Of a stretch of 28,121 bases of DNA, positions 8,931-20,596 are shown in pieces (positions within the stretch are counted from its first letter, which is position 1; every line of letters begins with the position of its first letter). The DNA lies in contig NW_025955430.1 in NCBI RefSeq assembly GCF_022376445.1, positions 1-28,121 on the forward strand, given 5' to 3'. Source of the stretch: Fomitopsis serialis. Taxonomy: Eukaryota > Basidiomycota > Agaricomycetes > Polyporales > Fomitopsidaceae. A model generated the notes under the pieces. The model was not told the origin of the DNA and searched no databases. It saw only the letters and a program-made list of their open reading frames with translations. The translations under genes and the position numbers were made by a program.

Positions 8931-11078
8931 ATGCCTACGCCGACGAAACAGCCCCAGAAGAATGCCTTCGACATCCGTCTCGCAGAGTCCGTGGTGTTCC
9001 TCCGCGCAGGAGATGCCACCGGCAGACCCCGCAACATGCAGGCCGACGCCCCTCCTGGCATGCTTCGTGGGCTGCTAACGCTCACGCTCGTCAAGCCGAC
9101 GAAGATCTCCAGCATTGAAATCGAGTTGGTGGGAAAGACGAGCACAGCCTGGCCTGAAGGTATGTCGCAGAACTGCCGCCGTTCTCTGGGAGTTTCTCAC
9201 CGCTCTTGCTTTAATTGCAAGGAGTGGGCGCGCGCCGTGTCGAAGTCACCGAGGAGCACGAGATCTACGCACAGTCATACATCCTCTTTCGCGCAGGCTC
9301 GGAGACACCGTACAGGAACAGCCGCCGCACGCTCTCCGTGGGCCCTGGCATTGCGCTCGACCGTGATGACGACGACCGCTCCGAATCCTCTAGCGAAGAT
9401 ATGCACGGTACGGTTCACCGGCCGCCCAGTGATGAGCGGAGGGGCCGTGACCGAGGTCCGCCATCGGCACTTCTGAACAACGCATTCGCGTCGAGGCGAA
9501 ATATGAGCGTCGACCAGACGTATTTCCAGCGTGATTACGTCGCGCACCGCGACAACGGCCTCCCCCCTATATTGACCGCTTCACCCCCTTACACACCGAC
9601 CGCAGAGACCGTTCCACAACATGCATTCAGTCCGACGCTCCTCACTCCCGCCGCGTCCGTCTCGCATCGCATGAACACCGTCGACGAGCTACCCACCCAG
9701 GAGGCTGCGTCGTCTGCGGACGAGTTCGGCCAGGGTCGCAGCTCCGAACCGGACACGGAACGCAGCAGTGGGCCTTTTCACTCGTCCCCGGGTACACGCG
9801 TACTGACCACACCGTAGGCCTCGCATCTGCGCGGCACCCGTCTCCTCTTGCCCGGATGGGCGGGTCCTCCGCGTCTAGCCTGCGCCTAACCAGCAGCTCG
9901 CACTCGCAATCTGCGCGCCCGTCGCTCGACGACGAGCGCCCCGAGTTCCTCGTCGGGAGTAGCCATAGCCCTCTGCCCACCCCGCCTGCGTCCGCGCCGG
10001 CCACGCAGCGTTCGCTCTCGCGTTCGGCCGACCAGCGCAATCAGCGCCATCACCGCGAAGGCTCGTCGGACCTCCGGGAGCACGCGGACGACGGGCGCGG
10101 ACGGAAGCACAAGCGGTTCAGCTTCGCGAACGTGTCGAATGCGCTGCTGGACGTCGTCATGGACCGTGTGCGCTCACGCTCGCGGTCGTCGTTCCCGGAC
10201 GGCTACGGAGGCGACGCGACGCCCCCTCGAGGGCGCACGCGCGAGCGTCCATTCGAAGACGTGTTCCACGACGATGAGGAGGGCGCGCCTGCGAGGGACC
10301 GCGAGCGCTCTACCCTCGAACGGGTCAGCGAAGTGCTGGGATTAGACGGCGAGGATGGGAAAGAGTGGGGAGAAGGCTGGAAGGAGTTCAAAAAAGGTGA
10401 GCATCGCTCCTTACGGCTCGTCTACCCCCGAAGCTCAACTTAGTCCATCTGCGGTCCTGCCGTCGTGAAGGCACGTACACATGGCCGATCTCTTTCGCGA
10501 TCCCCGCGAGCTCGCCGCCGACGCTGCACTGCGACCTCGGGCACGTGACGTGGAAGCTGAAGGCGTATGCGCACCGGCCGGGGACGTTCACGACGAAGAT
10601 GTCCGCGGCGCAGGAGATCACGGTCGTTACGTGTCCGTCGGAAGATGACCTCGAGGAGACGGAGAGCATCATCGTCGAACGCCAGTGGGACACACAGATG
10701 CAGTACCTCATCACCATCTCTGGGCGGAGCTTCCCGATTGGCGGGGTTATGCCCATCAGCTTAACCTTCATGCCTTGGACGAAGATGAAGATCTACAGAA
10801 TCTCCGTACTTAGCAGCACCCGAATGTGTGTGCTTTTCGTGGGAAGTACGCGTGGGAGTGCGGCGTGGGGGCGGGGCGGGGATCGTCGCACGGCGGGCGT
10901 GGGTGTTTTACGTGCGAGCACGGCGATTGGCTGGCGAGAGACAACGCGACGTTTTTCCCAAGTCCAAAAACGTCCTTTTTTCGGGCATGGTTTCGCCTCC
11001 CCGCAGGGAGCTCGCGTGTTATGGGGTGCTGAAACTTTTTCTGCCACGCGCAGACGGGTCCCGGTATGTACATGCTGA
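8931..11078 (+). CDS. arrestin-like (ART family) protein, C-terminally truncated
   Basis: Exons 8931-9159, 9222-9791, 9818-10396 and 10471-11078 give a continuous 661-residue frame; all three junctions are phase 1. Residues 1-76 and the start of exon 2 form the arrestin N-terminal fold (FDIRLAESVVFLRAG, LTLTLVKPTKISSIEIELVG, then EVTEEHEIYAQSYILFRAG). A long charged, Ser/Pro-rich linker follows, with a basic segment RKHKRFSFANVSNALLDVV. Exon 4 begins the arrestin C domain (GTYTWPISFAIPAS, HVTWKLKAYAHRPGTFTTKM, PIGGVMPISLTFMPWTKMKI). Fungal relatives are adaptors that bring ubiquitin ligases to plasma-membrane transporters. Homology stops after MKIYRISV (about 10809); the last roughly 88 residues are unrelated low-complexity sequence. 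The rest of the C domain and the usual C-terminal PPxY motifs are absent. It is either a truncated gene or a pseudogene with a well-kept 5' part. Confidence 0.8.
9160..9221 (+). other. arrestin intron 1
   Basis: A 62-base intron with GTATGT donor and GCAAG acceptor in phase 1; removal joins AWPEG to VGARRVEV. In copy 2 (23283-23344) the length is the same, but the last 20 bases differ and the acceptor is GAAAG. Confidence 0.85.
9792..9817 (+). other. 26-base intron-like insertion in the arrestin-like gene
   Basis: Without removal of these 26 bases the frame stops at 9817. With removal, codons join SSPG to LASARHPSPLARMGG and the frame continues for 193 residues of recognisable arrestin linker. 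The segment starts GTACAC, ends CCGTAG and contains TACTGAC, so it has donor, branch and acceptor. It is far shorter than the other introns here (55-74 bases). It is identical in copy 2 at 23915-23940. Confidence 0.6.
10397..10470 (+). other. arrestin intron 3
   Basis: A 74-base phase 1 intron with GTGAGC donor and GTGAAG acceptor. Its removal joins EFKKG to TYTWPISF, the expected continuation at the start of the arrestin C domain. Identical in copy 2 at 24520-24593. Confidence 0.8.
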
Positions 11079-11540
11079 CGAGACAACAACAAAAAAAAGA
11101 GAGGCCCTCTACGCGTCGCACACTGCAACGCGTAGCCCTCCCACCACAGGTGCGTCCCTCTCGTCCGTCGGTCGTCGCATGTACATACACAGTCAATGCC
11201 ATCTCGTTAAACCCCTAATAGTCTTCGCGACGGTCCCTGTCGATTTGTCAGCACATGCCGCTTGCCAACGCGCGACGGGCGACTCACCAAGTGGAATGGC
11301 TCCTCGTGAGCGACTGCGAGGTACGACCGAAGAGTCGACATCGGCCTGTGACGACAGTAGACGGGTCGTTGACGCGCCTCGTCCTCGGACATGCAATTAG
11401 TGCCGTCACAAGTTCAGCACAAATGCACACTCACCCGGAAGGACACTAGCGGCGCGCACGACACGCCAGTCTCGGCGCCCTGTCCCTGCGTCAGCATCGG
11501 CGAACCAAGAGGCGAGACGGACTGCTTACCGGTCAAAGTC
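11079..11540. other. no supported gene
   Basis: A short poly-A tract at 11090-11099 varies by one base between copies. No protein-like frame is seen. The missing C-terminal part of the arrestin gene was looked for here on both strands and not found. Confidence 0.4.
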
Positions 11541-11545
11541 ACCCG

Positions 11546-12442
11546 CTCGCCGGACGGCGATCTGTACATACACCGACATGCACGACGAGGCGACAACTCG
11601 GCGGTGCAGCGAGGGAGGGGCAGCACTCGTGCCCCGATCCTGCACGCGCATGTCAGCGGCGACACGGCACGTCATGTCAGTGATATAGTGTCGGTGTCGG
11701 ATGGACGACATACCTTGCGCACAGCCCGGGATGTCGCTCGCCGGAAGTCGATATATACATACATTGCTGGTCCGGGCACTACAAAGTCAGCGGGTAGAGT
11801 TAATCGACGACGCACCCAGTACATGGCCCGAGACGTTGCTCGCCGGACATCGATACATATATACATCGCTGTTCGAGGCGTTGTACATAGCAAGTGCGAG
11901 AAGCTCCGCCCAGCGCATATCCCGTCAGAGTCTAATTATCACAATGCATGTTGACACACTTACTAGTCAGTCTCGCAGCCCTACAAGTGCTGCCTTCGTC
12001 GTTGCTCATGACTCGTAGCGCATGAACACACGACTACCCGCGCGCCGGTCGGCCGCGGTCACAAGCGGGGCAGCTGAGAACGTCCGGGAGCCTGACAGTG
12101 TCGACGTGCTCCCTGTTGTTGGCCCGGATCGTCCTCGGATGACATTAGAAGGACACCCCTGCTGATCGAATGTCAGTCAGTGTCACTGCGAGTATGGATA
12201 TGGCTACCTACGCACCCTCACGGAGAGCCGCTCGCGGGAAGACGATCCATATATACATTACCATGCATGGCCGACTCGAACAGGATGCATACCGCACGAT
12301 GGACGCACTCTTCGTTTAACGTTAGTCAGAAGCTACATCAAACAAACATGGGTCAGTGCATCGACGTGGACCGATCGACGTTCACCACGAACCTGGGCGT
12401 AATACCTCGCTCGCCGGACGGCGTTCCATATATATATTGCCG
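11546..12442 (+). repeat. degenerate direct repeat, core CTCGCCGGA followed by TATATACAT
   Basis: A core of about 30 bases, CTCGCCGGA then a G/C-GATC-like spacer then a TATATACAT-like box, begins at 11546, 11737, 11839, 12231 and 12410. Spacings are 191, 102, 392 and 179, near multiples of about 97. The two middle copies also match outside the core (GACGAC about 33 bases before it; GCTGGTCCGGGC against GCTGTTCGAGGCG after it). This suggests an old tandem repeat of roughly 100 bases that has lost units. Confidence 0.6.
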
Positions 12443-13985
12443 TTCCAGGATAGCTGTGGCATTGACTGACCTTGGAACATGTTCATCAAATGCAAGACTT
12501 GGGGATCAATACCCCTTGCAACTGATAGCTCGAGTACGGCTCAAATGACAATGTTCATTACCCGACTATGCACATTAATCGGACACGTAAATGGGCTGAG
12601 AACGCGATGATCAGTCTATTGCAAGACATAACGGACAACAAGACACCTACAATATGCCAGCCGCAGGATCCTCACGCCGTGGACGACACAGCTCTAACTT
12701 GACGTGACAAGTGCTCACTCGCGCCTCGGGTGACACCCGCCTGCGCCGCCATTAGTTGTACTACCAGTACTCCTTTGGCCGAGTATCGAAGGGTGCGACT
12801 ACATATACACTGCGTGTGAGCACGACCGGCGGCGTGTGTCCTTCAAGTAGTAGTACTCACCTCGTTAGGCACATCAAACGTGGGAGTGCTATAGTATCCT
12901 CGTACTACTTCATGCCTGTTGACCTGTGTTCGTTAGTACAGTCATACCGATCGCTGCAACTGACAGACATACCATATGCGGATACGCAACAACCACATGG
13001 CCGTTACGAGTCTATGACACTGATACTTGACGTCCGGGGCTGTGTTCGTGAGCAACGCACACTAATGTTAAATGAGAGCACTTACCGGCACACTGTCACT
13101 TCGAACGGAGTCCGGACCCTCGGCGGGCTGCATTTCGTCAACTCGGACATGCCAGAATCCTGCATGAGATCAACAGTCTGTTGCATACGTGATTGTAGAT
13201 TCGCTGACGCACCTCGTTGCTTCAAATAAGCTACATCCGACTCGGAGTCGAGCATGACTTCATGGGTATGGCCACAAGCTGAATGCGAGCCTGAGCCCGT
13301 CGCAGTGAGCGCCTAAGGCAGCTACTTAATTGGGAAAGTACTGACAGTTGAGCTTCGTGTGCGCGCTCTTCACTCGATGATGGCAGCTTGTCCACAGCTG
13401 TCAGGACACGGATAAATGGTGAGTATAGGTGAAGACGGACAACAGAGGGACTATACTGACCACAGCTATACATACAAGGTCGAATGTTCAAGGGACGGCG
13501 GATCGGGATGGTGACGGCGGAGTGATGGTAAGTCGGGTAGTAGACGGATCATGGACGTCGGCAGGCGATCAATGATCGGTGAGGGGAGGAGCATAGTGGG
13601 GGCCGGGGGAGTCCATGTCCAGTCTGTGGCGGCCTGCTCACCAGCCCTTATAAGACTGCTCATGCTCGGCTCCTGTAGTACACTGAATGCTGGGATCACA
13701 TCAGAGCCAGATAGTCTTCGCAATCCCTGCACCGGTGATGTTCGCTTCAAGGCTTGAAAGGTGTGGCGCCACAAATGCGCGCTAATGCCGCCATCTCTTC
13801 GGATACCTTGTCCACTCGATCCTGCTCCAATCCTTAGCTTACCACTCACATCTGATTTGAATATGATTCCAGTAGTAGTACGAGTGAGAGATCTCAACAC
13901 ATGCAGATTAAGACTGACATTTAAGCTTAAATCATCTTACTATACTGGTCACTTTCAGCGGACAAGTTCTCAGTCATTCACGGTG
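12443..13985. other. no supported gene; lower GC
   Basis: This stretch has lower GC than the rest. Minus-strand donor-like strings occur (GTGAGTACT opposite 12850-12858 and GTAAGTGCT opposite 13077-13085). The second is disrupted in copy 2 by a small insertion (near 27205), and reading frames around them are not kept. No RNA gene is recognised. Confidence 0.4.
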
Positions 13986-15009
13986 CCGAATTGTACTGTC
14001 AGACCTCGGTGAATGATACTCACCTGATTCGGCATCCTTGACAGGCTCGCAGTACGGTCACATCGTAGCCCACCTTTTTCGAATCACAAATCAATCAATA
14101 ATCACTCACTGTTACTCTGTCACAGGTCCTATTGTTTTGTTATGGAGGCTATCAGCCTGTTGACTCGTGAGCTCGTGAAGCGGACAGGGAAAGTGATCAC
14201 TAATATGGCAATCTGGACATAATCGAGTCGTAGCCTATATACGGTCACATCAGTCGGCGAGGCTCAAAATGTGCTTCAGCACTGCCCACTGGATACCTAT
14301 GAACGGCGGGGGCCACCTCTGATCCAGCCATGTCCACTGTATTGCACTATTCACATATTATTCTGTCTACTACGATACACCGATACTAGTAGAACGACAA
14401 ATGCCGGTGCCTCTCAGACTCTGCTTCTGCCATGCCTTCCCGGAGCTTCCGATGCCCGCAAGACAATGATCCTGGCATCATCTCGCGCAGCCGTGTGACC
14501 GTGAAATCAATGTCAAAGTCCTCCGCACCTGCACCGCCTGGCGTGAGCATCGGAACCGGAAATGCTGTGACAGTAATATTCACCTCGCCGCTGTGCCAGT
14601 GACAGTGACGTGCGGCGCAGGGAGCATCCTTCTCGGAAGCTTCTCTGGAAGCCAGTTGCCTGGCCAGGAAATGACTCCTTCGGCGAAACAAAGGCAATCA
14701 TTGAGCGTGAGGGAAGAGAGAAGAGGACCAGCGACGAGATATGGCGCTCGCTTACGCATGGACGTCCTCAACGCGGAAGTGGAACCTACGTTTGTGGACT
14801 GGCGGCGACTTGTCAGCTGATGAACACGATGAATGGAATCCTGTCCAATCCCTCACACAATTCCTTCACCGACGTGTACTTCCTCCCAGTCGTTTCCCCT
14901 CTGTCGGCCACAACAGACCAGGTCCGAGTCGATTGTCCACTTTGCCGACTTGTTTTTACTGTCCTCCTGCATCTTGCCGTAAGACATTCACGACCATGTG
15001 CGATCAACG
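13986..15009. other. no gene seen; copy 2 of 1-1099, with many one-base indels
   Basis: Relative to copy 1 most of the differences are single-base losses, which break every frame. This pattern is typical of low-accuracy long-read consensus, though real decay cannot be excluded. Confidence 0.45.
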
Positions 15010-15490
15010 TGCACACGATACCTTGCGGAGTTGCGATTGTGGCCCATCAGTCTGTCTGCGTCTGTGGCGCCCACGAGGCTCCATCACGCCAGACACCGCG
15101 TCGCGTTCGCTTCCGTGCACTTGTCCGGAAAAGTGACGGGGACTTGCCCTGCATCACGCTGACGAGACAAAGCGGGCGAGGTATATAGGCGAGCTCACTG
15201 TGGACATGAGGGTATCGGTGAGTTGTGCTTCTGTCCGTCCCGAGTGGTGAGAATACTGACCGTGCTTTTCAGACGACCACATACTGTTGAGTCGTGCGCC
15301 GTCTGGGGAGCTGTCGGAATCGACGGGAGGGTCAGCATCGTCACATGCCGGCACCGGCAGGAAGCTCTCTCGACTATGGACACCGCCTTTGACTTGCTGA
15401 CGACCGGACGACCCGTGCAGATCCTCGCCGGCCGCCGCTTCCTTGCCGGGTCGTCTGTAGCGTGGGCCTGGGGTCTTGCGATAGACGGGA
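15010..15490 (+). pseudogene. remnant A, copy 2
   Basis: This is the second-unit copy of remnant A. Intron 1 survives at 15218-15272 (GTGAGT donor, ATACTGAC branch, TTTTCAG acceptor). The reading frame seen in copy 1 is broken by several one-base losses: the exon stretch reads VRKSDGDLPCITLTRQS and then runs into a stop within GGTATATAG. The second donor, CAGGCAAGC in copy 1, is CAGGAAGC here, so the GC donor is lost. Either this copy has decayed further or its sequence contains errors. Confidence 0.4.
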
Positions 15491-16258
15491 GCTTTGCCAC
15501 GGTATGGTGGACAGGATGCTGGGCTTGCGGCGGGAGACGGAAGTCACGACGCCGTGCACGACAGGGCACACCACGGCATGAACAGCGGATGCGCGGGTAT
15601 GTACTAGGCAGTCGCCATGAGATGGACTATGACGGTAGCTAGTTGTATGTACCTTCGCACAATGGTCGTCCTGTCTTTCCAGCTACTCGCTACGTGTCTT
15701 GCAGTGTCAATGTATTGGGCTGGAATGAACTCACGCATGCTTCTCGTCCCCCAGCGGAGATTGTCCACGTCCGTGTGCAGCGCGACATGAGTCGACAGAG
15801 GCATGTAACGTGTCCTTAGAGTCGGAAGGTCACGGTGATGGACACCGAGTAGAGAGTGCCGGAGAGCGTCACTCGGGCAGCTGTAGAGTGAGAGAGCATG
15901 TGCATTGTGCCAATGAGCGTCGGTCTGCGTCGGTCAAGGCGCGTCGGTGGCGCGTCACGCGAACCACAACGCTGCTCTGTCCCGTACATCCACCTGCTCG
16001 CGCGCCCGCTTGCTCTTTGGTTTCCTCCCAGCCATGTTTCTGCGTCTATATGCGCCCGCGGACAGACGATACGAGCTCATTGTTCTGCCTACACACAGAC
16101 AGTTGCAAGCCCTCTCCTGCATTTTGACGGGCGGCGAAGATCTCTTCCGGCTAACTTGGCGATATTCAACCCAGTACCCTCCCGCTCGCCCCGCCTCTGT
16201 CGCAGTGCATCACGCCGTTTAGGGCCTCTCACTCTCTCTCTGGATGTAGGGCACGCTT

Positions 16259-16629
16259 GTGGCCGGGCGAACCAGGACTCCCGACTTGGGGTTTCACAGG
16301 CACTCTACACTCGCTCTACACGCCTTACCACGCGCACTCCGCTTGTCCCTGACCTTGACAGATCGTGTCAGACAGACTATGAATGAACAAGTCGATTTGG
16401 GAGTGCATAGAAGGGCGGAAGTGACGATATGGTCACGGCACCGGTGAGTCTATGCGCCTCTTACGTCTACTATTCGCGCAGAGCCATGCTTCCCTTCGAC
16501 GTGCGCGGCAAGGGCGAGGCATTCGTCCGCCGCCTCCGCCATCGCTTCGTCAGAGGGGAAACCAGTCTTCCGTCCGTGGCGTTTGCGCGCACCCGGAATG
16601 AAGCATGTGTGTCGAACACTCGGTTGTAA
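16259..16629 (+). CDS. possible small spliced ORF, copy 2
   Basis: Copy 2 of the 110-residue candidate: exons 16259-16443 and 16482-16629, intron 16444-16481. The predicted protein is unchanged from copy 1, since the few substitutions are silent or lie in the intron. The preservation could equally reflect the generally high identity of this block, so it is weak evidence for coding. Confidence 0.22.
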
Positions 16630-17139
16630 TGCATGGTGCCATACATTCTACACGTCGACCAGGGGGCCTCTCAGCACTTCGTCGTCGTGCGATCTCGAGC
16701 GCGGCCGTCGGGCATACCACCGCCTCCCGCTGCCGAGTCTGCTGCGACATGACACGAGTACCCTCTGCATGTTGATAAGGACACTCGCAGAGCCGGTAGA
16801 TGGGCATCCCACTGTCTTCCGCGTCGCTGGCAGTACTATGATCAAAGGCGGGTGTTTGGCGCGAATGTACCAGCTAGGACGGATCACATTGCCGGTCCAG
16901 CTCCTGACATGTCGTGTGCCCGGGCGATCACATTTTCCAGCGATGTCAACGGGGACAGTAACGGTCCAATCTGCGGGGATCGATCTTTCATGCCTTGTAT
17001 GTCTCCGTAGAAGGCATGACAGAGTTCAGGCGGGACATGCGTGGCGGTCCGGCGACTGTCATCGGCCCTGACCCGAATTCTAACTCTTGTCGGGCACGCT
17101 ATTGACTATGTGTATCGAAGACGCGCGCGCGCGATCTCG

Positions 17140-17984
17140 CTACTGCGATATAGTGCATACAGGCACGCGAATTGCGATGCATAACGCCGGCAGGTATGCA
17201 CTTGCTGCTGTAACAGCAAGGCTTGCTATCCCAGCGAGCAGATTCATTGCGTCCTGCGCATAGCAGGACGTACATCGTGGGAATGCATGTCTGCTTGACG
17301 GCGGAGTCGATGCATACTTCTGCGTTGGCCAATGTGCTGTAGGCATTGCGAATCCTCGAGCGTTGTCTGCATGGCCACATCTCGGCCGCCGCATCCCTGC
17401 TTCCCGTTTACCGTCAGAGAGCGCGAACCGGCCACGGACGGCACGTCCTTCTCGGCCTCGTGTTGATGACGGCGACGATGCCGACTGGCCCGGACTCTGA
17501 ATAGGGTCCAGTAGCAACTGTTCCGTAGTACGGATATGCATATTTTCCAGAGCCCCGGTGCGCGTTCGCCTTGTGCGGCACTCAGATCGTCCGATATTTG
17601 GTCCGCTGGGTACCTGTGGAATCGCTGATCTGCACGAAGGCATTCCGCTCGAAGACGTGACGGGCTGCACAGAAGATGACATCGGCGAACAATTGACTAT
17701 CGTCGTGTCATCGTGACTAGCTGTTGTGCGGAGCTCCCGGTGCCGCACCTTTGTGACGAGCAGCTCGTCGCGAGAGTGGACTCGCTGTGCATAGGTCACG
17801 ATCGAGCTCGCCGCCTCCCCATGTTGTCGGAGTCGTCGGATCACTGCAGGTGTGCGGCAAAGCTCAATTGCACTCCCATCTTCGAACGAAACCGCTATGG
17901 TGTAGTGTGCATGTGTTGGCAATGAGGCTTCTGACACATACGCTGCGGATACTTCAGCGTAAATGGAGGATGATGCTACTTACC
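17140..17984 (-). pseudogene. possible minus-strand ORF, copy 2, frameshifted
   Basis: This copy keeps the intron at 17943-17983 and the N-terminal frame of the candidate at 3370-4118. Five one-base deletions between about 17425 and 17482, relative to copy 1, shift the C-terminal part, so the frame runs to a different stop at 17140. Such a cluster of one-base gaps in a block that is otherwise identical looks as much like a consensus error as a mutation. Confidence 0.2.
17178..17270 (+). repeat. hairpin cluster, copy 2
   Basis: This is the copy 2 version of the four contiguous hairpins. All stems and loops are identical to copy 1, although a three-base deletion and several one-base deletions occur within 200 bases downstream. 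Confidence 0.55.
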
Positions 17985-19214
17985 GTCCGCAGTGCCTCCA
18001 AGTCTGTCATGATGTCCGAGTCTGCGATACCTACTAACGGTATCGACTGGTTCAGTCATTCTGTGCTGGGTCACGCACACAGTAAGCTCTGCATGCAATC
18101 CGAGGAAAGGTACACTGTAGAGCAGAAGCAGCGACTCGAGATGCGCAAGTACGACGCGTGGAACAAAACGAGTCGGGTAGAACAAGCAGGCAGTTGAATC
18201 CGAGCCACGGTTAGTGTGTATCGAGAACATGCAAGACCAGAGCATTCAGACTCAAGAAGCATGAACCGCGAAGTCGGACCACAGTCCTGGTCTATATAGC
18301 ACGGTGAACCAGAGAGGTGAGTGTTACATCGATGCGAGCCTCTGTACGCTCATGGACAGCTCGTATTCGCTGCCGTCGGTAGTAAGTGTCGATCTGTGCA
18401 TGGCTTCATAGACCAGCACGAAAGGTCTCAGTAAGTGCTGTGCATACGAACACTGTTCCGCTCCTTGCGCGACCTGGCCGTACAGCCTGGTATCACCGAC
18501 TCGTTTCGATTCAAACCCGGGCCCTCAGGCTGAATGAGGATCGTACCGAATGACCTTCCGGCGCACCGATCCGCAAAGTAAAGGAGTTCAGTGAAGATTG
18601 AAGCGGCTCATTGGTGGCCGCGTTGCGTATTCATGGAGTCCTCAGGTCTTACAAGCTCGCAAGACTGAACAGCGGTAAGTTAGCCGTCCCGCCTCGACTG
18701 GCTCAATGTTCAATGTGGTGTCGCGACTGACTCTACAGCTTCCACAAGATACGTAGCTCGTATATGGTGTGTGAGGGCTGGAGGGATGATGTATAGGTAT
18801 GCAGTCCCTTTGGTCGCGACCCGCGGCCTGTTTCATGGTCTCGCTAATTCTCGAATGCTTGTACTTAGGCCCTGTTGCCCTTGCCACTCGCAGCACGAAC
18901 GAGATTGGTCACTCGGTGTTCATTCGGATTGGTCTCGTGGACCTATCGTCTGCGAGGAAGGTAGTGCGGGGAACACGCGAACACCGACATATAATACTAT
19001 CTTGAGTAGATCGCCTGAACCCCCTATTAGTTGCTTATTGACACTCGCCCTTTCCCCGCTCTGTGCCTCTGTAGTCTGTCCTACGGTCCTCGATGGCTCT
19101 GTCAACGTGGTCCACACCAATTGGTTGCGTCCACCGCGGGACCCATCCGCACAGTGGAGGGGACCCGGTTTCAAAGCGGTTTGAGTCGGGCATGCGAGTA
19201 ACCGAGTAACGACG

Positions 19215-20112
19215 ATGTCGCACTCCCCATTCCGCTCACGTCGATTCCTGACCTCCACCGCTCTGCAGGGTCTCGCCTCGACTCTCACTCCGACGGCGCT
19301 CAATCAATCGACTGGCCGCCAGCGAGCTTCACACCTCAAGTCCTCTATGAGCAGCCGGTTCACCGCGTTGCCCGACGAGATGTCGCTGGTGGGATACCAT
19401 CGAGTGAGTGGCATCTCAATCTCGTCCGACGATACGATGTGCTGTAATCTTCGAGCAGGCGTGTCTCGACACTCGGCCAGAATGTCTGACCAAGTGCACG
19501 GCGCGCAGGTGCGTCATTCGTTCCACGTCGCGTCGTCTGTCACCCGGCTACGAGACCTCCGAGACGAGCCTGCTCGCGTATATTCACCGACGTCCGCAGA
19601 ACGAACGAGCTCGGCAGTTCGACGAGATGTTCACAGAGCCGACGGCTGAAAGGCCGTGTCTGCGCGAGCCTCGAGAAGTGCAGACCTTCGTTCCGTCGCT
19701 GCCTGTGCGCGTTCATACCACGGACGGCGGCGTCGAGGCTGCGACAGTTCTGACCATCGTTTGCGATCCATATCCACCATGTAGAGCAACTCAAATATAT
19801 CTATTCCTCGAGACTACGTACATGCTCTCTGTACCTACTTCGAGCAGCGAGCACGACGTGCCACACGTCGTCCGCCACGGCAACCGTCGTCTGCGCAGCG
19901 GGGATCGCACCGGTGCACAGGCAGTCGTGCACACAGACACTGTGCCGGCGTCGACGTACGTACGTCGTCGCGCGGCGCGTTTCCACCGTAGTATCGCATT
20001 CGCGCAGTGCCGTCCGGGTGCTCTGCGTCTGCGCCCGCCGTCAGGCTCCCGCACCATAGCCCCTGCCTCGCATCCTCCCCGAGCCGTCACACTGCACCCT
20101 CCAGCTCACTGA
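19215..20112 (+). CDS. possible spliced ORF with weak F-box-like start, copy 2
   Basis: Copy 2 of the candidate: exons 19215-19403 and 19459-20112. The only coding difference noticed is AAA to GAA (Lys to Glu) just after the intron. The near-complete identity of this 1.2-kb block contrasts with the diverged flanks and points to recent gene conversion rather than to selection alone. Confidence 0.25.
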
Positions 20113-20596
20113 ACGACAGAAGCATCAGCGCCAGAGACACCACGACGGTACTCACCTCGCTCATCCCCGTGGCGCGAGGGACGGTCTTGTCGACGAGCAG
20201 GCTGAGGGCGATTCGCCGACGGGAGGAGGGAAGAGGCCGGGCGGCGAGACGTCCCGCCAGTGCTCGCTTGCATGAACGGCTCGGAAGACTTGCTTCGCGG
20301 ACTGGACGCGACGAGAGGCTGTCGTGCCAAATGGAAGAATGCCCGAGCATCTCGTACGACGCTGCAGTCCGTCCCGATCGCATTCCCCCGAGTAGCATGC
20401 GTCGCAGCGCACTGCGTGTATCGTTCGCCGAAGAGATGCAGGCCGGACAGGCACACGTCCTTGCGCCGTCGTCTTGCGGGCTGCGCGGCGGGCGAACCCG
20501 AGCCAACTCACCCCGACACTCGAGGCAGTCGCGTACGCCCCGCAAAGCATCCTCCTGGATCCGTCCGTCAACGAAGAACGTCCACGGACCCTGCCC

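Larger units (their letters stand above)
1..13985 (+). repeat. 14-kb tandem unit, copy 1
   Basis: This is the first of two head-to-tail copies of one unit. The opening bases CCGAATTGTACTGTCAGACC recur at 13986, and the closing bases TCAGTCATTCACGGT recur at the very end of the window. The order of everything inside is the same in both copies: remnant A, hairpin cluster, F-box-like ORF, remnant B, arrestin-like gene, degenerate 100-base repeat. No terminal inverted repeats, target-site duplication, transposase, reverse transcriptase or integrase was seen at the junction, so the unit does not read as a standard transposon. The start of the unit is set by the window edge and may be arbitrary. 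Confidence 0.95.

Noticed and set aside
10810..11078. Last 88 residues of the arrestin frame as a genuine new C-terminus
   Set aside because: The composition is low-complexity and unlike a conserved domain. The perfect match between copies reflects the near-identity of the whole block, so it gives no independent support.
11546..12442. CRISPR-like array
   Set aside because: The repeats are degenerate, unevenly spaced and in a eukaryotic context, with no cas genes.
1..13985. Transposon or plasmid carrying its own polymerase or transposase
   Set aside because: No frame of adequate size showed polymerase, transposase, integrase or helicase motifs, and no terminal repeats were found at the unit junction.
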